Below the pieces are notes generated by a model. It saw only the letters and a list, made by a program, of their open reading frames with translations. It searched no databases and was not told the DNA's origin. Position numbers and translations under genes: made by a program. Shown in pieces: positions 1 to 10,683 of a stretch of DNA of 64,000 bases (its first letter is position 1; each line of letters opens with the position of its first letter). The DNA comes from Acinetobacter apis (GTDB lineage Bacteria; Pseudomonadota; Gammaproteobacteria; Pseudomonadales; Moraxellaceae): assembly GCF_900197575.1 (NCBI RefSeq), contig NZ_FZLN01000004.1, positions 62,001-126,000 of the forward strand, given 5' to 3'.

Positions 1-97
1 TCAGTGCATGTGTATGATATATTTTCAATAATCAAATTAATCATGAATGACGAGCTTGATTCGTCAATCGACAAAACATATTGTGTAGGATTTTCTT
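1..97. other. Leader of waaA, no gene seen
   Basis: The first 97 bases hold no supportable gene. They are AT-rich and end in a TAGGA stretch (86-90) that can serve as ribosome-binding site for the TTG start of waaA at 98. The upstream neighbour lies outside the window. Confidence 0.5.
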
Positions 98-1378
98 TTG
101 CAGCCTCCTTTTTGGTATCAGCTCATATTGAGTTTATTAAAACCGATTTATCGCTACCGTATACGACAACGCGCAACGAATGACACCGAGTTGCAAGCTG
201 AGTTAACTCAGCGATTCGGACCGTTTATTGCAGCTAAAAACCAGCACAGCATTTGGTTTCATGCTGTATCTGTTGGAGAAACCAATGCGGCACAGCCTCT
301 AATTCAACATTATTTAAACCAAGGGCATTCTGTTTTAGTGACCAATACTACGAAAACAGGACAAGCACGTGCTAAAGCATTGTTTGAAAAGAATTATCCA
401 ACCCAATTCGAAGCTGTTTTTCTGCCTGTTGACCAAAAGAAAAATGTGGTTCGATTTTTAAAGCACTATCAACCTCGCATTTTATTGCTGATGGAAACAG
501 AGCTTTGGCCTAACCTTTTGGCCACAGTAAAGGCGTTTGATATTCCTCAATTATTAATTAATGCACGATTGTCAGAAAAGTCAGCCAAAGGATATGCGCG
601 ATTTAAGTCATTAATACAGCCCATGTTAAATCAGCTCAATTGGATTGCCGTACAAGATCAAGCCGCTTTTGAACGGTTTGCAATTTTAGGAAAATCGACC
701 GATGAAATGAATGTGACAGGCAATATTAAGTTTGATATTCAACCGCCACATGATGTCGAATCACATGCTGAACAGCTTATTGATGCATGGCAATTGCAAC
801 AGCGAAAAATTATGGTTCTTGCAAGTACGCATGCCCCAGAAGAACGGGATATTTTAACCGCTTTAAAACCGTATTTAATGGCTGACCCACAGCTTATATG
901 CATTGTAGTACCAAGACATCCTGAGCGCTTTGCATCTGTATTACATGATATTCAAGATTTAAATTTACCGTTTGCCCAGCGCAGCTTAAAGCAACCGATT
1001 GATGCAACGACACAAGTATATTTAGCTGACAGTATGGGTGAACTGTGGCTTTGGTATGCGATAGCACAAGCCGCTTTTGTTGGTGGATCATTAAATACAC
1101 CTGGTGGTGGGCATAATATTTTAGAACCAATTGCGCTTCGTGTCGCAACTGTTCTAGGCACAAATTATTTTAATTTTCAGACCATTGTGGATGAATTTAA
1201 ACAGCATAATGCGATTGCGATTTTGCCAGATGCCGCATCTGTCGCCAAACAGCTTGTTCATTTATGCCAAGATAAATCTCGACAATCTTTGGTTCAGCAT
1301 GCACAGCGTGTATTAAATCAAAACCAAGGGGCATTAAAGCTGCATATTCAGTTAATCGATCAATTTCTTATTCAATGA
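98..1378 (+). CDS. waaA: Kdo transferase (lipid A 3-deoxy-D-manno-octulosonic acid transferase)
   Basis: Transfers Kdo from CMP-Kdo to lipid IVA, the first inner-core step of lipooligosaccharide synthesis, at the cytoplasmic face of the inner membrane. Seen: an N-terminal hydrophobic anchor (WYQLILSLL), the family signature FHAVSVGE near residue 50, ETELWPNL in the middle and the GGGHNILEP sugar-nucleotide loop near residue 340, all in order for a GT30 enzyme. The 426-residue length is normal. The start is TTG with a TAGGA sequence just upstream; no ATG lies closer to the family's expected N-terminus. It overlaps rsmE by 4 bp, so the two are probably cotranscribed. Confidence 0.95.
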   Translation: MQPPFWYQLILSLLKPIYRYRIRQRATNDTELQAELTQRFGPFIAAKNQHSIWFHAVSVGETNAAQPLIQHYLNQGHSVLVTNTTKTGQARAKALFEKNYPTQFEAVFLPVDQKKNVVRFLKHYQPRILLLMETELWPNLLATVKAFDIPQLLINARLSEKSAKGYARFKSLIQPMLNQLNWIAVQDQAAFERFAILGKSTDEMNVTGNIKFDIQPPHDVESHAEQLIDAWQLQQRKIMVLASTHAPEERDILTALKPYLMADPQLICIVVPRHPERFASVLHDIQDLNLPFAQRSLKQPIDATTQVYLADSMGELWLWYAIAQAAFVGGSLNTPGGGHNILEPIALRVATVLGTNYFNFQTIVDEFKQHNAIAILPDAASVAKQLVHLCQDKSRQSLVQHAQRVLNQNQGALKLHIQLIDQFLIQ

Positions 1379-2070
1379 ACATCATTTTATTAAAGTCGCA
1401 AGTGGTAGATTCAAATGAGTTAATCATTGATGAATTACGCCATTTAACCCATATCCGAACACAATTAAAGGTCTCTGTGGGAGATTGTTTAAAAGTGGGT
1501 ATCCAAAATGGGTTGCGCTATATCACGACAATCACAGAGATTACTGAAACGCTAATTCATGTGACTATTGTGAGCGAAGACATTGTTCCTGAAAAACACC
1601 CTGTGGTGTTGGTATTGGCACTGCCTCGACCGAAAGTGTTACGCCGTTTAATTATGGACAGTGTGACATTGGGTGTGGAAAAGATCATTTTAATCCACAG
1701 CTATCGTGTGGATAAAAGCTATTGGCAAAGTCCGTTCTTAAACCAACTTGATGACTATATTCGGCTGGGTTTAGAGCAAGCAGGAGATACCATTATGCCT
1801 GAAATTGTTCAATATCGCCGTTTTAAACCTTTTGTCGAAGATGTTTTATCACAAGTTACAGCGCCTATTTTTGTTGCGCATCCATATGCAACTGAGCGTT
1901 TTTCATCGATTAACCAACCCTGTTATTTAGTGGTTGGACCTGAGGGGGGATTTATCCCTTATGAAATTGAACTTTTAAAAGCAAACGGTTGCCAAACAAT
2001 TCAGCTTGGCAACCGTATTTTACGTACTGAAACCGTGATCCCATATTTATTGGGTCACTTTCAGTTTTAA
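1375..2070 (+). CDS. rsmE: 16S rRNA (uracil-1498-N3)-methyltransferase RsmE
   Basis: SPOUT-fold enzyme that methylates N3 of U1498 in 16S rRNA using S-adenosylmethionine. Seen: an N-terminal PUA-like half beginning MNIILLKS and the C-terminal SAM-binding knot with GPEGGF followed by LGNRILRTET, the RsmE hallmark. Length 231 residues is slightly under the typical 240. It starts inside the last codons of waaA (ATGA overlap), indicating translational coupling. Its stop overlaps the stop of the convergent mscS-like gene by 4 bp, so no separate terminator exists between them. Confidence 0.95.
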   Translation: MNIILLKSQVVDSNELIIDELRHLTHIRTQLKVSVGDCLKVGIQNGLRYITTITEITETLIHVTIVSEDIVPEKHPVVLVLALPRPKVLRRLIMDSVTLGVEKIILIHSYRVDKSYWQSPFLNQLDDYIRLGLEQAGDTIMPEIVQYRRFKPFVEDVLSQVTAPIFVAHPYATERFSSINQPCYLVVGPEGGFIPYEIELLKANGCQTIQLGNRILRTETVIPYLLGHFQF

Positions 2071-3014
2071 GAAGGTGATTTTACTGTTTCATGTTCATGC
2101 GTAATTTGCGTGATTTGTTCTTGAATTGGGTATGGAATGCTGATGCCATTTTCTGCAAATGAACTCACAATTAATTCTTGAATTTCACTGATTGAATCTG
2201 GTGTTGAAATTTGAGAAGTATTTACCCACCAACGAATATTGATGTTAATAGCAAAGTCACCAAGTGCTGTGACATTGACAATGCTTCCTGGCTGATTCAA
2301 AACATTTTTGCTTTCTGACAGAATTGTTAGGATAACTTCTTTTGCTTTTTGGATATTGTCATTATAGCCAATACCAACATTAACTTCACAACGACGTTCT
2401 GTATAGGCAGTCACTACCGTGATTGAGCTGGTATACACAGTTGCATTTGGAATCACTAAACGGCGTCCATCATATGAACGTAATGTGGTTGCGCGAATTT
2501 GAATATCTTCAACCGTACCTTCAAGTCCATTACAAATAATGGCATCACCAATACGGAACGGTTCGCCAAGTAAAATTAAAATACCTGACAACAGATTTTG
2601 AAAAATATCTTTAAACGCGAAACCAATTGCGACCGAACCAATACCCAAAGCACTCATGAGCTGACCTGGTGAAAAACCTGGGATAGCAATAACAAGCGCA
2701 ATTAAAAAGCCGAAGAACACAATAAAAGTACTACCTACACGGTTTAATACAATCACAAGGTTCTGTTTTGCATACGAGCGGTTAGACAGGGCACGCACTA
2801 CAAAGCTTTTAAAGAGTTTAGATAACAGCCAAAATATAATAAAAACAACAATGGCAATGCAGAGATAGGGAACACGTTCCCAAAAACCGGCAACAATTTT
2901 ATCAATTGTGACATATGCATCGTGGTATTTACTGCTTTTGTCAAAGATGGCTTGTGTTTGTGAGCTGACGCTTTGCGCAACACCTGCAATAGGATTTGTT
3001 TTTTCTTCTGCCAT
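2067..3014 (-). CDS. Small-conductance mechanosensitive channel, MscS family
   Basis: Inner-membrane channel that opens on osmotic downshock. Seen: hydrophobic helices around residues 45-65, 85-110 and a glycine/alanine-rich pore helix (MSALGIGSVAIGFAFKD, about 135-155), then the beta domain with LGEPFRIGDAI, and a soluble C-terminal alpha/beta part with VGIGYNDNIQKAKEVI. At 315 residues it is close to E. coli MscS (286) with a short N-terminal extension. It is convergent with rsmE. A paralogue with another ion preference cannot be excluded. Confidence 0.9.
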   Translation of the reverse strand: MAEEKTNPIAGVAQSVSSQTQAIFDKSSKYHDAYVTIDKIVAGFWERVPYLCIAIVVFIIFWLLSKLFKSFVVRALSNRSYAKQNLVIVLNRVGSTFIVFFGFLIALVIAIPGFSPGQLMSALGIGSVAIGFAFKDIFQNLLSGILILLGEPFRIGDAIICNGLEGTVEDIQIRATTLRSYDGRRLVIPNATVYTSSITVVTAYTERRCEVNVGIGYNDNIQKAKEVILTILSESKNVLNQPGSIVNVTALGDFAININIRWWVNTSQISTPDSISEIQELIVSSFAENGISIPYPIQEQITQITHEHETVKSPS

Positions 3015-3347
3015 ATCTGTTTTGTTCCAAAAATAAAAATATTGTGCCCTAAATGGAGTTATTTTTTAATTCATTCTTGAAATCAATGTAAACGATATTG
3101 TGAATCTGATCAATGTGTGCTCATGATGTATTCTGTTTCTGAATGATTATTATTTTAAAGCACGAGCTTCTCTTACTCCACATAACAAACAACTTCGGCT
3201 GATTGCACTGAAAAAAGGCATGAATGCAATAAAAAAATGTAACATCGCCATAAAAGTGCAGTAAAGAATTAAAAAAATCTGTAATATTTAAGCAATTTAG
3301 CCCATTTGCGGCACACTTAGCGACTTCATTAACATGGCCAAACGTTT
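3015..3347. other. Intergenic region upstream of mscS-like and crbR genes
   Basis: These 333 bp separate two divergent genes (mscS-like to the left, crbR to the right) and should carry both promoters. The stretch is AT-rich with runs of A near 3230-3290. I see no ORF, tRNA or strong hairpin, and no promoter I would place with confidence. Confidence 0.4.
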
Positions 3348-3998
3348 ATGAATATACTCATCGTTGATGACCACCCTTTATTTCGGCATGCGTTAACGCA
3401 AGCTGTCCGCCATTGTATGCCTCAAGTGCAAATTCATGAAACAGCAACTGTTACAGAGCTGTACGAACATTTAGAGCGCGGTGAAGAACCTGATCTGGTG
3501 TTACTTGATTTGAACTTGCCTGGTGCTTCTGGCTTTTCTGCATTGGTGCATGTTCGAGCACAATATCCATCAATCCCTGTGATTGTGGTGTCAGCTCATG
3601 AAGAAACTACCATTATTCAACGGGCAATTGCACATGGTGCGATGGGCTATATTCCAAAATCTGCTAACCCAAACTTAATTGGTGAAGCCATACAACATGT
3701 GCTTGACGGCGACATTTGGTTACCTGCCAACTTACCGCCTTATTCACATAAAGACATTTGTAGTGCCGATGAAACTGCATTGGCTGAGCGCATTCAATCG
3801 TTAACACCACAGCAGTTCCGTGTGCTGATGATGGTGGCAGAAGGATTATTGAATAAACAAATTGCTTATGAATTGGATGTGTCAGAGGCAACCATCAAAG
3901 CACATGTGACAGCAATCTTTCGTAAGCTGAATGTGCAAAACCGCACCCAAGCTGTACTTGCAATTGGTGCACTTAGAATTGATGAACGAAAAATGTAG
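3348..3998 (+). CDS. crbR: LuxR-type response regulator, CrbR/ErdR-like
   Basis: NarL/FixJ-class response regulator. Seen: receiver domain with acidic pocket (VDDHP, residues 6-10), phospho-acceptor Asp54 in VLLDLNLPG, and a C-terminal LuxR helix-turn-helix (NKQIAYELDVSEATIKAHV). Its neighbour, convergent across a shared terminator, is a huge SLC5-fused hybrid kinase; this pairing is the CrbS/CrbR (MxtR/ErdR) arrangement that in Vibrio and Pseudomonas activates acetyl-CoA synthetase and acetate use. The symbol is inferred from this context and from the domain layout, not from a direct comparison. Length 216 residues fits. Confidence 0.8.
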   Translation: MNILIVDDHPLFRHALTQAVRHCMPQVQIHETATVTELYEHLERGEEPDLVLLDLNLPGASGFSALVHVRAQYPSIPVIVVSAHEETTIIQRAIAHGAMGYIPKSANPNLIGEAIQHVLDGDIWLPANLPPYSHKDICSADETALAERIQSLTPQQFRVLMMVAEGLLNKQIAYELDVSEATIKAHVTAIFRKLNVQNRTQAVLAIGALRIDERKM

Positions 3999-4028
3999 TG
4001 TTCAGCCAAACTGTGTTTGGCTGAACAC
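3998..4028. terminator. Bidirectional hairpin between crbR and crbS
   Basis: A perfect 14-bp stem (GTGTTCAGCCAAAC with GTTTGGCTGAACAC) and a 3-base loop start at the last base of the crbR stop codon. It lies between the convergent crbR and crbS genes. There is no clean T-run on the plus side, so its termination strength is uncertain; the symmetry suits a shared terminator. Confidence 0.7.
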
Positions 4029-4032
4029 GGAC

Positions 4033-7000
4033 TCAAATTTTTAAACTTGATAACCATGCACGCATGGATGCAGGTTTAAGCGGTTTTTTGAGCAACATAA
4101 TGTTGAGCTCTTTGAGTTTTTTCGGTAATTCAGGGGCTGAATCTGCAGTGATGAGTGCCACAGGCACATCACTGCGCCGATTTTTTTCAATAAAATCAAG
4201 ACCAAGTTTATTTTGGTTTAAATGCTGATCAATTAGCCAAACTTGAATCTTTTCTTGCTGAATAATTTTTTCTGCTTCTTCAGGCTCACGTGCTTTAAAG
4301 ACTTGATAACCCCATTTGCTCAGTAATGTAACCATACCTGTTAAAATCGCATCATCATTGTCTAAACATAAAATACTAAAAGTGTTGTTTTCAGTGCGGA
4401 TGTTTTGGAGCTTTTGCGGACTACGTGGTGGTGGTGTGGTTAAGGGCACTTCAACCATAAAGCAAGAACCACGTTGTAATGTTGAATATACTGTCACAGG
4501 ATAATTCAGCATTTTGGTCATGCGATGTACAATTGCAAGTCCTAATCCTAAGCCTTGCTCTCCCCAAGGGGATGTGTGTCCACCACGTTCAAACTCTTGA
4601 AACAGTTTTAACCGTTCACTTTCTGAAATGCCAGGTCCTGTATCCCATACCCCAATTCGAATGTGATTGCTTTGAGATGCAGAGCGCAGTACCCCCACCA
4701 CAACTTTGCCGGTCGCAGTATAGCGTAATGCATTACTGACAAAGTTTTGAATAATACGCCGGATCCATTGCTGATCGGTATCAATCCAAAATTTAGCATC
4801 ATGGACTTTAAAGGTAATATGCCGTTGTGCAGCAATGAATTTAAATTGCATGTCTAAATCACGCAATAAATCATGTAATGGATAAGGTTGACGTTGTGGT
4901 TGAATGGTTTCACCTTCTAAACGTGCAATATCAAGTAATGCAGACAGCATACTTTCAGCACCGTGTAAGGCACGATCGAGTTGTTGTAAGGTTTGTTGGT
5001 CTTCAGCATGGTGTACACTTTGTTCAAGTGCCGTGCTAAATAAACGTGCAGCATGCATGGGTTGTAATAAGTCATGACTTGCGGCTGCAATAAAGCGACT
5101 TTTTGATAAATTGGCTGTGTCTGCTTGTTGGCGTGCCAATTGTTGCTTGGCCAGTGCATCTTCTAATTGTTGGGTTCGTTCTGTGACGCGTGCTTCAAGC
5201 ACGGCTTCATTTTCACGAAAGGGGGTAATATCTGCAAACGTAGTGACAAAACCACCGCCTTCAATGGCATTACCTCGAATTTGAATCACGCTGCCATCTT
5301 TTCTTACACGCTCAAATTCATGTGCGCTACCAACTTTCATCCAATGGACACGCTTTCTCACATGTTCTTCAACAGAGCCTGGACCACAGTCTCCACGTGA
5401 TGCGTTATACCGAATTAAATCAGCAATAGAGCAGCCAACATAAATTAATTCTTTCGGATAATCGAATAATTTAATGTATTGATTGTTCCATGCCACTAAA
5501 CACATGTTGGCATCGACAATGCTCACCCCTTGTGTCATGTGGTTAATCATGGTGACCAACAAGTTTTGGTTAAAGCGTTGCCACTGCGAGGCTTGGTCTA
5601 AAATATTGGCCACTTGGGCAACACCTAAACCATTATGGGCAAGGGCAGTTTGTAAAAGTGTTCGGGCAGATGCTGCACCAATGCTGCTTGCTAAATATTG
5701 TTCGGTAAAGCTCCACCACATGCTATTGGCAATACGGTGCGGTTGAAAAATTAAGTGGTTTTCTTGGCTAAATTGCATAAATGCACGTTGTGCAGGTTCT
5801 TCACCTGTAATACGACCTGCCAATGCAAGTAAGTCATCAATTTTAAGTTTAGAGCCATCTTCATGGGTATAAATTGAGTCGCCTTGTTGTTGTGAAGAGA
5901 CGCTACGCTGATCATAATAAAAAAAGCTTTCAGCCTGAATTTGTTCTGCCACACTTGGACGATATTTTTTAGATACCCAAATATATAAAACAATGTTTAA
6001 ACCCAATGACCACAATACACCATGAGTCAGAGGTGATAAATATTCAAAACCAAGCAGCGCTTCTGGTCGCAATAGGTTGATGCCGAATAAGCCATGATGC
6101 ACGATGCTTTGATATGAAATGAAATTTGGACTTGAAACATGGTTTAAGATGGTTGGCAATAACAGGGTATAAGTCCAAAAAATAAAACCAATTGCCAATC
6201 CCGCATAAACACCTTTTTTGCTACCGCCTCGCCAATACAAGCCACCAATTAAAGCAGGTGCAAATTGTGCCACTGCACTAAACGCAAGTAAGCCTAATAT
6301 CGATAATTGATCAACATGATCAAATACATGATAAAAGGCAAAACCCAAGAGCATGACAAATATAATCGAGGCACGGCGTGCAATTTTTAAAACCGAAGGT
6401 AAGCGTTTGTCATGGCGTGAAATGATTCCAAGCCGCCACATGGTTGGCATAATTAAGTCATTGCTGAGCATGGTGGAAATGGCCACAGATGAAACCAAAA
6501 GCATGCCAGTTGAGGCTGAAAATCCACCTAAGTATGCAAGCATGGATAACCATAAGTTGTCATAATGAAGCGGCAGCATTAAGACAGCAAGATCGGGTAA
6601 ATTCAGTTGCTGTGGACTGCTATGTAACGCCCAACTTGCAATTGGATAAACAGCAACAGCTGTAATGATGAGATATAGCGAAAACCAGCGCCGTGCGCCT
6701 TTAATTTCTTGTTCATTTCTTAGTTCAACCACACCCACATGGAATTGACGAGGCAAACACAGCATTGCAAGGCCAGCAAGTACAGTTTGCACCCAAAAAG
6801 TATGGGGTAATCCTTCACTTTGTACGGCTTTATATTGTTGTTGCACATCTGATGCAACCAATTTCACACTGTCTGTATTTTCAATCATAAAAAATAAAGA
6901 AATACAGACAATGGCAAATAATTTCACAAAAGACTCAATGGCAACAGCAAGCATGAGACCACCATGTTGGCCTGTATGCGACACTTGGCGAGTACCAAAT

Positions 7001-7518
7001 ACCATAGACAACATGACCAATATGGCCGTTAAACATAAAACAATATTGGTGGTGATTTGAATATTATGTGCTTCAGGTAAAATGGCGGCTGTACTCATTG
7101 AGATCGCCCGCAATTGCAATGCCAAATAGGGCAATGTGCCAATCACAGATAATATTGTCACTACAGATGCCAAAGTGGCACTTTTTCCGTAACGTGCAGA
7201 AATAAAATCTGAAATTGAAGCAATCGCATGATGTTGTCGTATTCGCCCTAAGCGGCGCCAAATATCATAACCAAATGCCATGAATAGCAGCGGTCCTAAA
7301 TAAATGGCAAGATAGGTGAATCCTTGGCGAACAGCATCGCCAGTGGCGCCATAAAATGTCCATGATGAGCAATATACGCCAAGCGTTAAGCTAAACATGA
7401 TGTTTCTTCGTTTTGAATTTAATTGCAATGCATACTTTTCACCAAAGAAGGCACAAACAAATAAAATCAAAATGTAGACAATTAAAATGCCAATAATTAG
7501 CCAGCTATTCATGCTCAA
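4033..7518 (-). CDS. crbS: SLC5-fused hybrid sensor histidine kinase, CrbS-like
   Basis: Membrane sensor kinase expected to phosphorylate the adjacent CrbR and control acetate metabolism. Domains in order: an N-terminal sodium:solute symporter (SLC5) region of about 13 hydrophobic segments (residues 1-510), a linker, a PAS domain with QGVSIVDANMCLVAWN, a coiled coil ending in RQQADTANLSK, the dimerisation domain with His815 (ASHDLLQP), an ATPase domain with GLGLGLAIV, and a C-terminal receiver with Asp1097 (VWLIDQHL). The 1161-residue length and order match CrbS/MxtR-type proteins. Whether the transporter part moves a substrate or only senses it cannot be told from sequence. Confidence 0.88.
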   Translation of the reverse strand: MSMNSWLIIGILIVYILILFVCAFFGEKYALQLNSKRRNIMFSLTLGVYCSSWTFYGATGDAVRQGFTYLAIYLGPLLFMAFGYDIWRRLGRIRQHHAIASISDFISARYGKSATLASVVTILSVIGTLPYLALQLRAISMSTAAILPEAHNIQITTNIVLCLTAILVMLSMVFGTRQVSHTGQHGGLMLAVAIESFVKLFAIVCISLFFMIENTDSVKLVASDVQQQYKAVQSEGLPHTFWVQTVLAGLAMLCLPRQFHVGVVELRNEQEIKGARRWFSLYLIITAVAVYPIASWALHSSPQQLNLPDLAVLMLPLHYDNLWLSMLAYLGGFSASTGMLLVSSVAISTMLSNDLIMPTMWRLGIISRHDKRLPSVLKIARRASIIFVMLLGFAFYHVFDHVDQLSILGLLAFSAVAQFAPALIGGLYWRGGSKKGVYAGLAIGFIFWTYTLLLPTILNHVSSPNFISYQSIVHHGLFGINLLRPEALLGFEYLSPLTHGVLWSLGLNIVLYIWVSKKYRPSVAEQIQAESFFYYDQRSVSSQQQGDSIYTHEDGSKLKIDDLLALAGRITGEEPAQRAFMQFSQENHLIFQPHRIANSMWWSFTEQYLASSIGAASARTLLQTALAHNGLGVAQVANILDQASQWQRFNQNLLVTMINHMTQGVSIVDANMCLVAWNNQYIKLFDYPKELIYVGCSIADLIRYNASRGDCGPGSVEEHVRKRVHWMKVGSAHEFERVRKDGSVIQIRGNAIEGGGFVTTFADITPFRENEAVLEARVTERTQQLEDALAKQQLARQQADTANLSKSRFIAAASHDLLQPMHAARLFSTALEQSVHHAEDQQTLQQLDRALHGAESMLSALLDIARLEGETIQPQRQPYPLHDLLRDLDMQFKFIAAQRHITFKVHDAKFWIDTDQQWIRRIIQNFVSNALRYTATGKVVVGVLRSASQSNHIRIGVWDTGPGISESERLKLFQEFERGGHTSPWGEQGLGLGLAIVHRMTKMLNYPVTVYSTLQRGSCFMVEVPLTTPPPRSPQKLQNIRTENNTFSILCLDNDDAILTGMVTLLSKWGYQVFKAREPEEAEKIIQQEKIQVWLIDQHLNQNKLGLDFIEKNRRSDVPVALITADSAPELPKKLKELNIMLLKKPLKPASMRAWLSSLKI

Positions 7519-7780
7519 TTACAACAGTCCAGATATATCAATCTATTTTACCCTAACTGATGATGTTACAGGTATGCTTTGATCATGCATGGGTTATCAG
7601 GTGTTATGAAATAAAAGCGAATGTTGTAAATACAGGCCAAAAATTTATGGTCATGACAGACGGAGAATGTGCTTCAATCAGCTTATTTTATAGTATTGAA
7701 AATGTATCTTTGTCATGCAAACACGTCTATAAATCAGTTAGTTTAAAACAAAATAAACGATGATTATGGCGGAGATAACA

Positions 7781-8794
7781 ATGAAAGCATGGGTGGTTGA
7801 TACACAAACAGGCAATGCACATGTGGTCGCAAAAGAGATTAACGACCCAGGTCAGCCAAAAGCGGAAGAAATTCGTGTAGCCATTAAAGCAAGCTCTTTA
7901 AATTATCATGACTTGATGGTGGCACGTGGCTTTATGCAAGCAGATAGTGGTCGTGTTTTATTGTCAGATGGGGCAGGAGTTGTTGAGGCTGTTGGGGAAA
8001 ATGTAACAGCATTTAAAGTTGGCGATCATGTCGTATCTACTTTTTTCCCACAATGGTTGGCAGGGCAGCCTACACCTACAACAGGCAATTTTGCGCATAC
8101 ACCAGGTGATGGCATTGATGGGATGGCTACAGAATATGTGGTGCGCTCACAACATGCATTTACAGCGATTCCCCAAGGTTGGACATTTCAGGACGCTGCC
8201 ACAATTACAACTTCAGGATTAACCGCTTGGCGTGCTTTGGTGGTCAATGGCCAACTCAAAGCAGGAGAATATGTTCTAATTCAAGGTACAGGTGGTGTAT
8301 CAATTGCAGCATTGCAAATTGCCAAAGCCATGGGTGCTAGAGTGATTGCGACATCATCATCAAATGATAAATTGACCAAAATGCAGCAACTTGGTGCAGA
8401 TCATGTGATTAATTATAAAGAGACGCCAGCATGGGGTGAAAAAGTGCTGGAACTGACATTTGGGATAGGGGTAGATCATGTTGTTGAAGTGGGCGGACCT
8501 GCCACACTGAATCAGTCACTGATTGCTGTAAAAGTTGGTGGTCATATTGCACAAATTGGTGTGCTCTCTGGCAATGAAGCCAATATTCCCGTGATGGGGA
8601 TTTTAGGAAAACAAGTTCGATTACAAGGTCTTGCAGTCGGCAGTTGTCAAGCACAAAAAGAGTATGTACAAGCACTTGGTGTCATTGATGCTAACCCCGT
8701 GATTGACCGTACATTCACATATCACCAATTGGCAGAAGCATTTGATTATCTACAAAGTGGAGCACACTTTGGGAAAGTCTGTATTACTTGGTAA
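7781..8794 (+). CDS. Medium-chain NAD(P)-dependent dehydrogenase / quinone oxidoreductase
   Basis: Medium-chain dehydrogenase/reductase with a GroES-like N-terminal half (SSLNYHDLMVARG, GAGVVEAVGENV) and a Rossmann half (QGTGGVSIAALQIAKAMGA). It lacks the usual four-cysteine structural zinc loop, which points to a zinc-free quinone-reductase-like branch; substrate unknown. I chose ATG 7781 because GGAG sits at 7771-7774, seven bases upstream; the earlier in-frame ATG at 7760 has no ribosome site. The protein is 337 residues. It lies alone, with guaA downstream on the same strand. Confidence 0.85.
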   Translation: MKAWVVDTQTGNAHVVAKEINDPGQPKAEEIRVAIKASSLNYHDLMVARGFMQADSGRVLLSDGAGVVEAVGENVTAFKVGDHVVSTFFPQWLAGQPTPTTGNFAHTPGDGIDGMATEYVVRSQHAFTAIPQGWTFQDAATITTSGLTAWRALVVNGQLKAGEYVLIQGTGGVSIAALQIAKAMGARVIATSSSNDKLTKMQQLGADHVINYKETPAWGEKVLELTFGIGVDHVVEVGGPATLNQSLIAVKVGGHIAQIGVLSGNEANIPVMGILGKQVRLQGLAVGSCQAQKEYVQALGVIDANPVIDRTFTYHQLAEAFDYLQSGAHFGKVCITW

Positions 8795-8929
8795 ATAAGC
8801 ATATTCGTCAAAAATATATTGTGTGATTGATCATTTATACCGATTACGCTGTAGCGATATACTTCAACCCCGTACAAATGGTACAATCACACGCTATCTT
8901 TCTTCTTTAGCTCTCTATAGTTGAACTTC

Positions 8930-10498
8930 ATGACGACCAATACTCAAATTACTGAAGATCGTATCCTTATTTTGGATTTCGGTTCACAATACAGCCAGCT
9001 CATTGCACGTCGTGTGCGTGAAGCAGGTGTATATTCTGAAATGTATGCCTATGATATGTCTGAAGAAGACATTCGCGCTTTTAATCCAAACGGTATTATT
9101 TTATCGGGTGGACCTGAAAGCGTTCATGAAGAAGGCAGTCCACGTGCACCAGAAATTGTATTTAACTTAGGCGTACCTGTACTTGGGATCTGCTATGGTT
9201 TGCAAACCATGTCAGCGCAGTTAGGCGGTAAAGTTGAGCCTGGCACAGTCCATGAATTTGGTTATGCAGAAGTTGATGTGTTGGTCCGTGACCAACTTAT
9301 TGGTGATTTACAAGACCACGATAATCAACTGCATGTTTGGATGAGCCATGGCGATAAAGTCAGCCAAATTCCAGCAGGCTTTTCAGTTACAGCAAGTACA
9401 CCAAGTTGTCCATTTGCCGCAGTGAGTGATGAGAATCGTCAGTTTTATGGCGTTCAGTTTCACCCTGAAGTAACACATACCGCTCAAGGCCAAGCATTAT
9501 TATCAAACTTTGTGCATAAAATTTGTGGCTGTGGTCACTTGTGGACATCAGAGCATATTATTGATTTGCGTGTTGAACAGCTGCGTGAGCAAATTGGTAA
9601 TGAAAAAGTATTGCTTGGCTTATCAGGTGGTGTGGATTCATCTGTTGTGGCTGCATTACTGCATAAAGCCATTGGCGACCAATTAACATGTGTATTTGTA
9701 GATAACGGCTTGTTACGCTTAAATGAAGGCGAGCAAGTGATGCAAATGTTTGCTGAAAACATGGGTATTCGTGTTATTCGTGCCAATGCAGAAGCACGCT
9801 TTTTAGATGCATTGGCCGGTGAGAATGACCCTGAAGCCAAGCGTAAAATTATTGGTCGTGAATTTATTGAAGTCTTCTCTGAAGAAGCGCGTAATTTAGA
9901 TGGTGTGAAATTCCTTGCACAAGGGACTATCTATCCAGATGTTATTGAATCTGCGGCAAGCAAGCAAGGTAAAGCACACGTCATTAAATCACATCACAAT
10001 GTGGGCGGCTTACCAGAAGATTTAGCTTTTGATCTTGTTGAACCATTACGTGACTTATTTAAAGATGAAGTGCGTAAATTGGGTGTGGCGCTTGGCTTAC
10101 CACATAGCATGATTTACCGTCACCCATTCCCAGGCCCAGGTTTAGGCGTGCGAATTTTAGGTGAAGTGAAAAAAGAATATGCTGATATTTTACGTTTAGC
10201 TGATGATATTTTCATGCAAGAGCTTCGTCAAAGCGGCTGGTATGATAAAACAGCACAAGCGTTTGCAGTATTCCAACCGATTAAATCAGTCGGTGTGGTT
10301 GGTGATGGCCGCCGTTATGCATGGGTTATTGCATTACGCGCTGTAGAAACGGTTGACTTTATGACAGCACGTTTTGCGCATTTACCTTATGAGTTGGTTG
10401 ACAAAATCTCAACGCGTATTATGAACGAAATTAAAGATGTCTCGCGCGTGGTTTATGATGTGTCATCAAAGCCACCTGCGACCATTGAATGGGAATAA
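8930..10498 (+). CDS. guaA: GMP synthase (glutamine-hydrolysing)
   Basis: Converts XMP, glutamine and ATP to GMP in purine synthesis. Seen: class I glutamine amidotransferase domain with nucleophile Cys88 in LGICYGLQ and the HPE motif (FHPEV), then the ATP-pyrophosphatase domain with the P-loop LSGGVDSS, and the C-terminal dimerisation domain ending PPATIEWE, the near-universal GuaA tail. Start ATG 8930 gives 522 residues; the in-frame TTG at 8921 would add three residues but is not the family start. A rho-independent terminator follows at 10522. Confidence 0.97.
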   Translation: MTTNTQITEDRILILDFGSQYSQLIARRVREAGVYSEMYAYDMSEEDIRAFNPNGIILSGGPESVHEEGSPRAPEIVFNLGVPVLGICYGLQTMSAQLGGKVEPGTVHEFGYAEVDVLVRDQLIGDLQDHDNQLHVWMSHGDKVSQIPAGFSVTASTPSCPFAAVSDENRQFYGVQFHPEVTHTAQGQALLSNFVHKICGCGHLWTSEHIIDLRVEQLREQIGNEKVLLGLSGGVDSSVVAALLHKAIGDQLTCVFVDNGLLRLNEGEQVMQMFAENMGIRVIRANAEARFLDALAGENDPEAKRKIIGREFIEVFSEEARNLDGVKFLAQGTIYPDVIESAASKQGKAHVIKSHHNVGGLPEDLAFDLVEPLRDLFKDEVRKLGVALGLPHSMIYRHPFPGPGLGVRILGEVKKEYADILRLADDIFMQELRQSGWYDKTAQAFAVFQPIKSVGVVGDGRRYAWVIALRAVETVDFMTARFAHLPYELVDKISTRIMNEIKDVSRVVYDVSSKPPATIEWE

Positions 10499-10521
10499 CA
10501 TTTTAGTTAGGCCTTAAAAAG

Positions 10522-10548
10522 AAGCTCACAATATTGTGGGCTTTTTTT
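10522..10548 (+). terminator. Rho-independent terminator of guaA
   Basis: A stem of about 10 bp (AAGCTCACAA pairing with TTGTGGGCTT, one G-U pair) is followed by a run of seven T. It begins 24 bases after the guaA stop. Confidence 0.85.
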
Positions 10549-10683
10549 GATGTAGATTTTTCGTATAACGGATTTAAACGTTAAAACAAATAATATATAA
10601 ATTTTATAAAATAGAATAATATTTCGACAACTTTTCGATTTTATAATACAGTGCTTATTCATATTATTTTTTGAAGCATAAAA

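Noticed and set aside
7560..7763. 67-residue ORF upstream of the dehydrogenase
   Set aside because: No ribosome site, no recognisable domain, and it overlaps the leader of the real gene starting at 7781. Likely chance.
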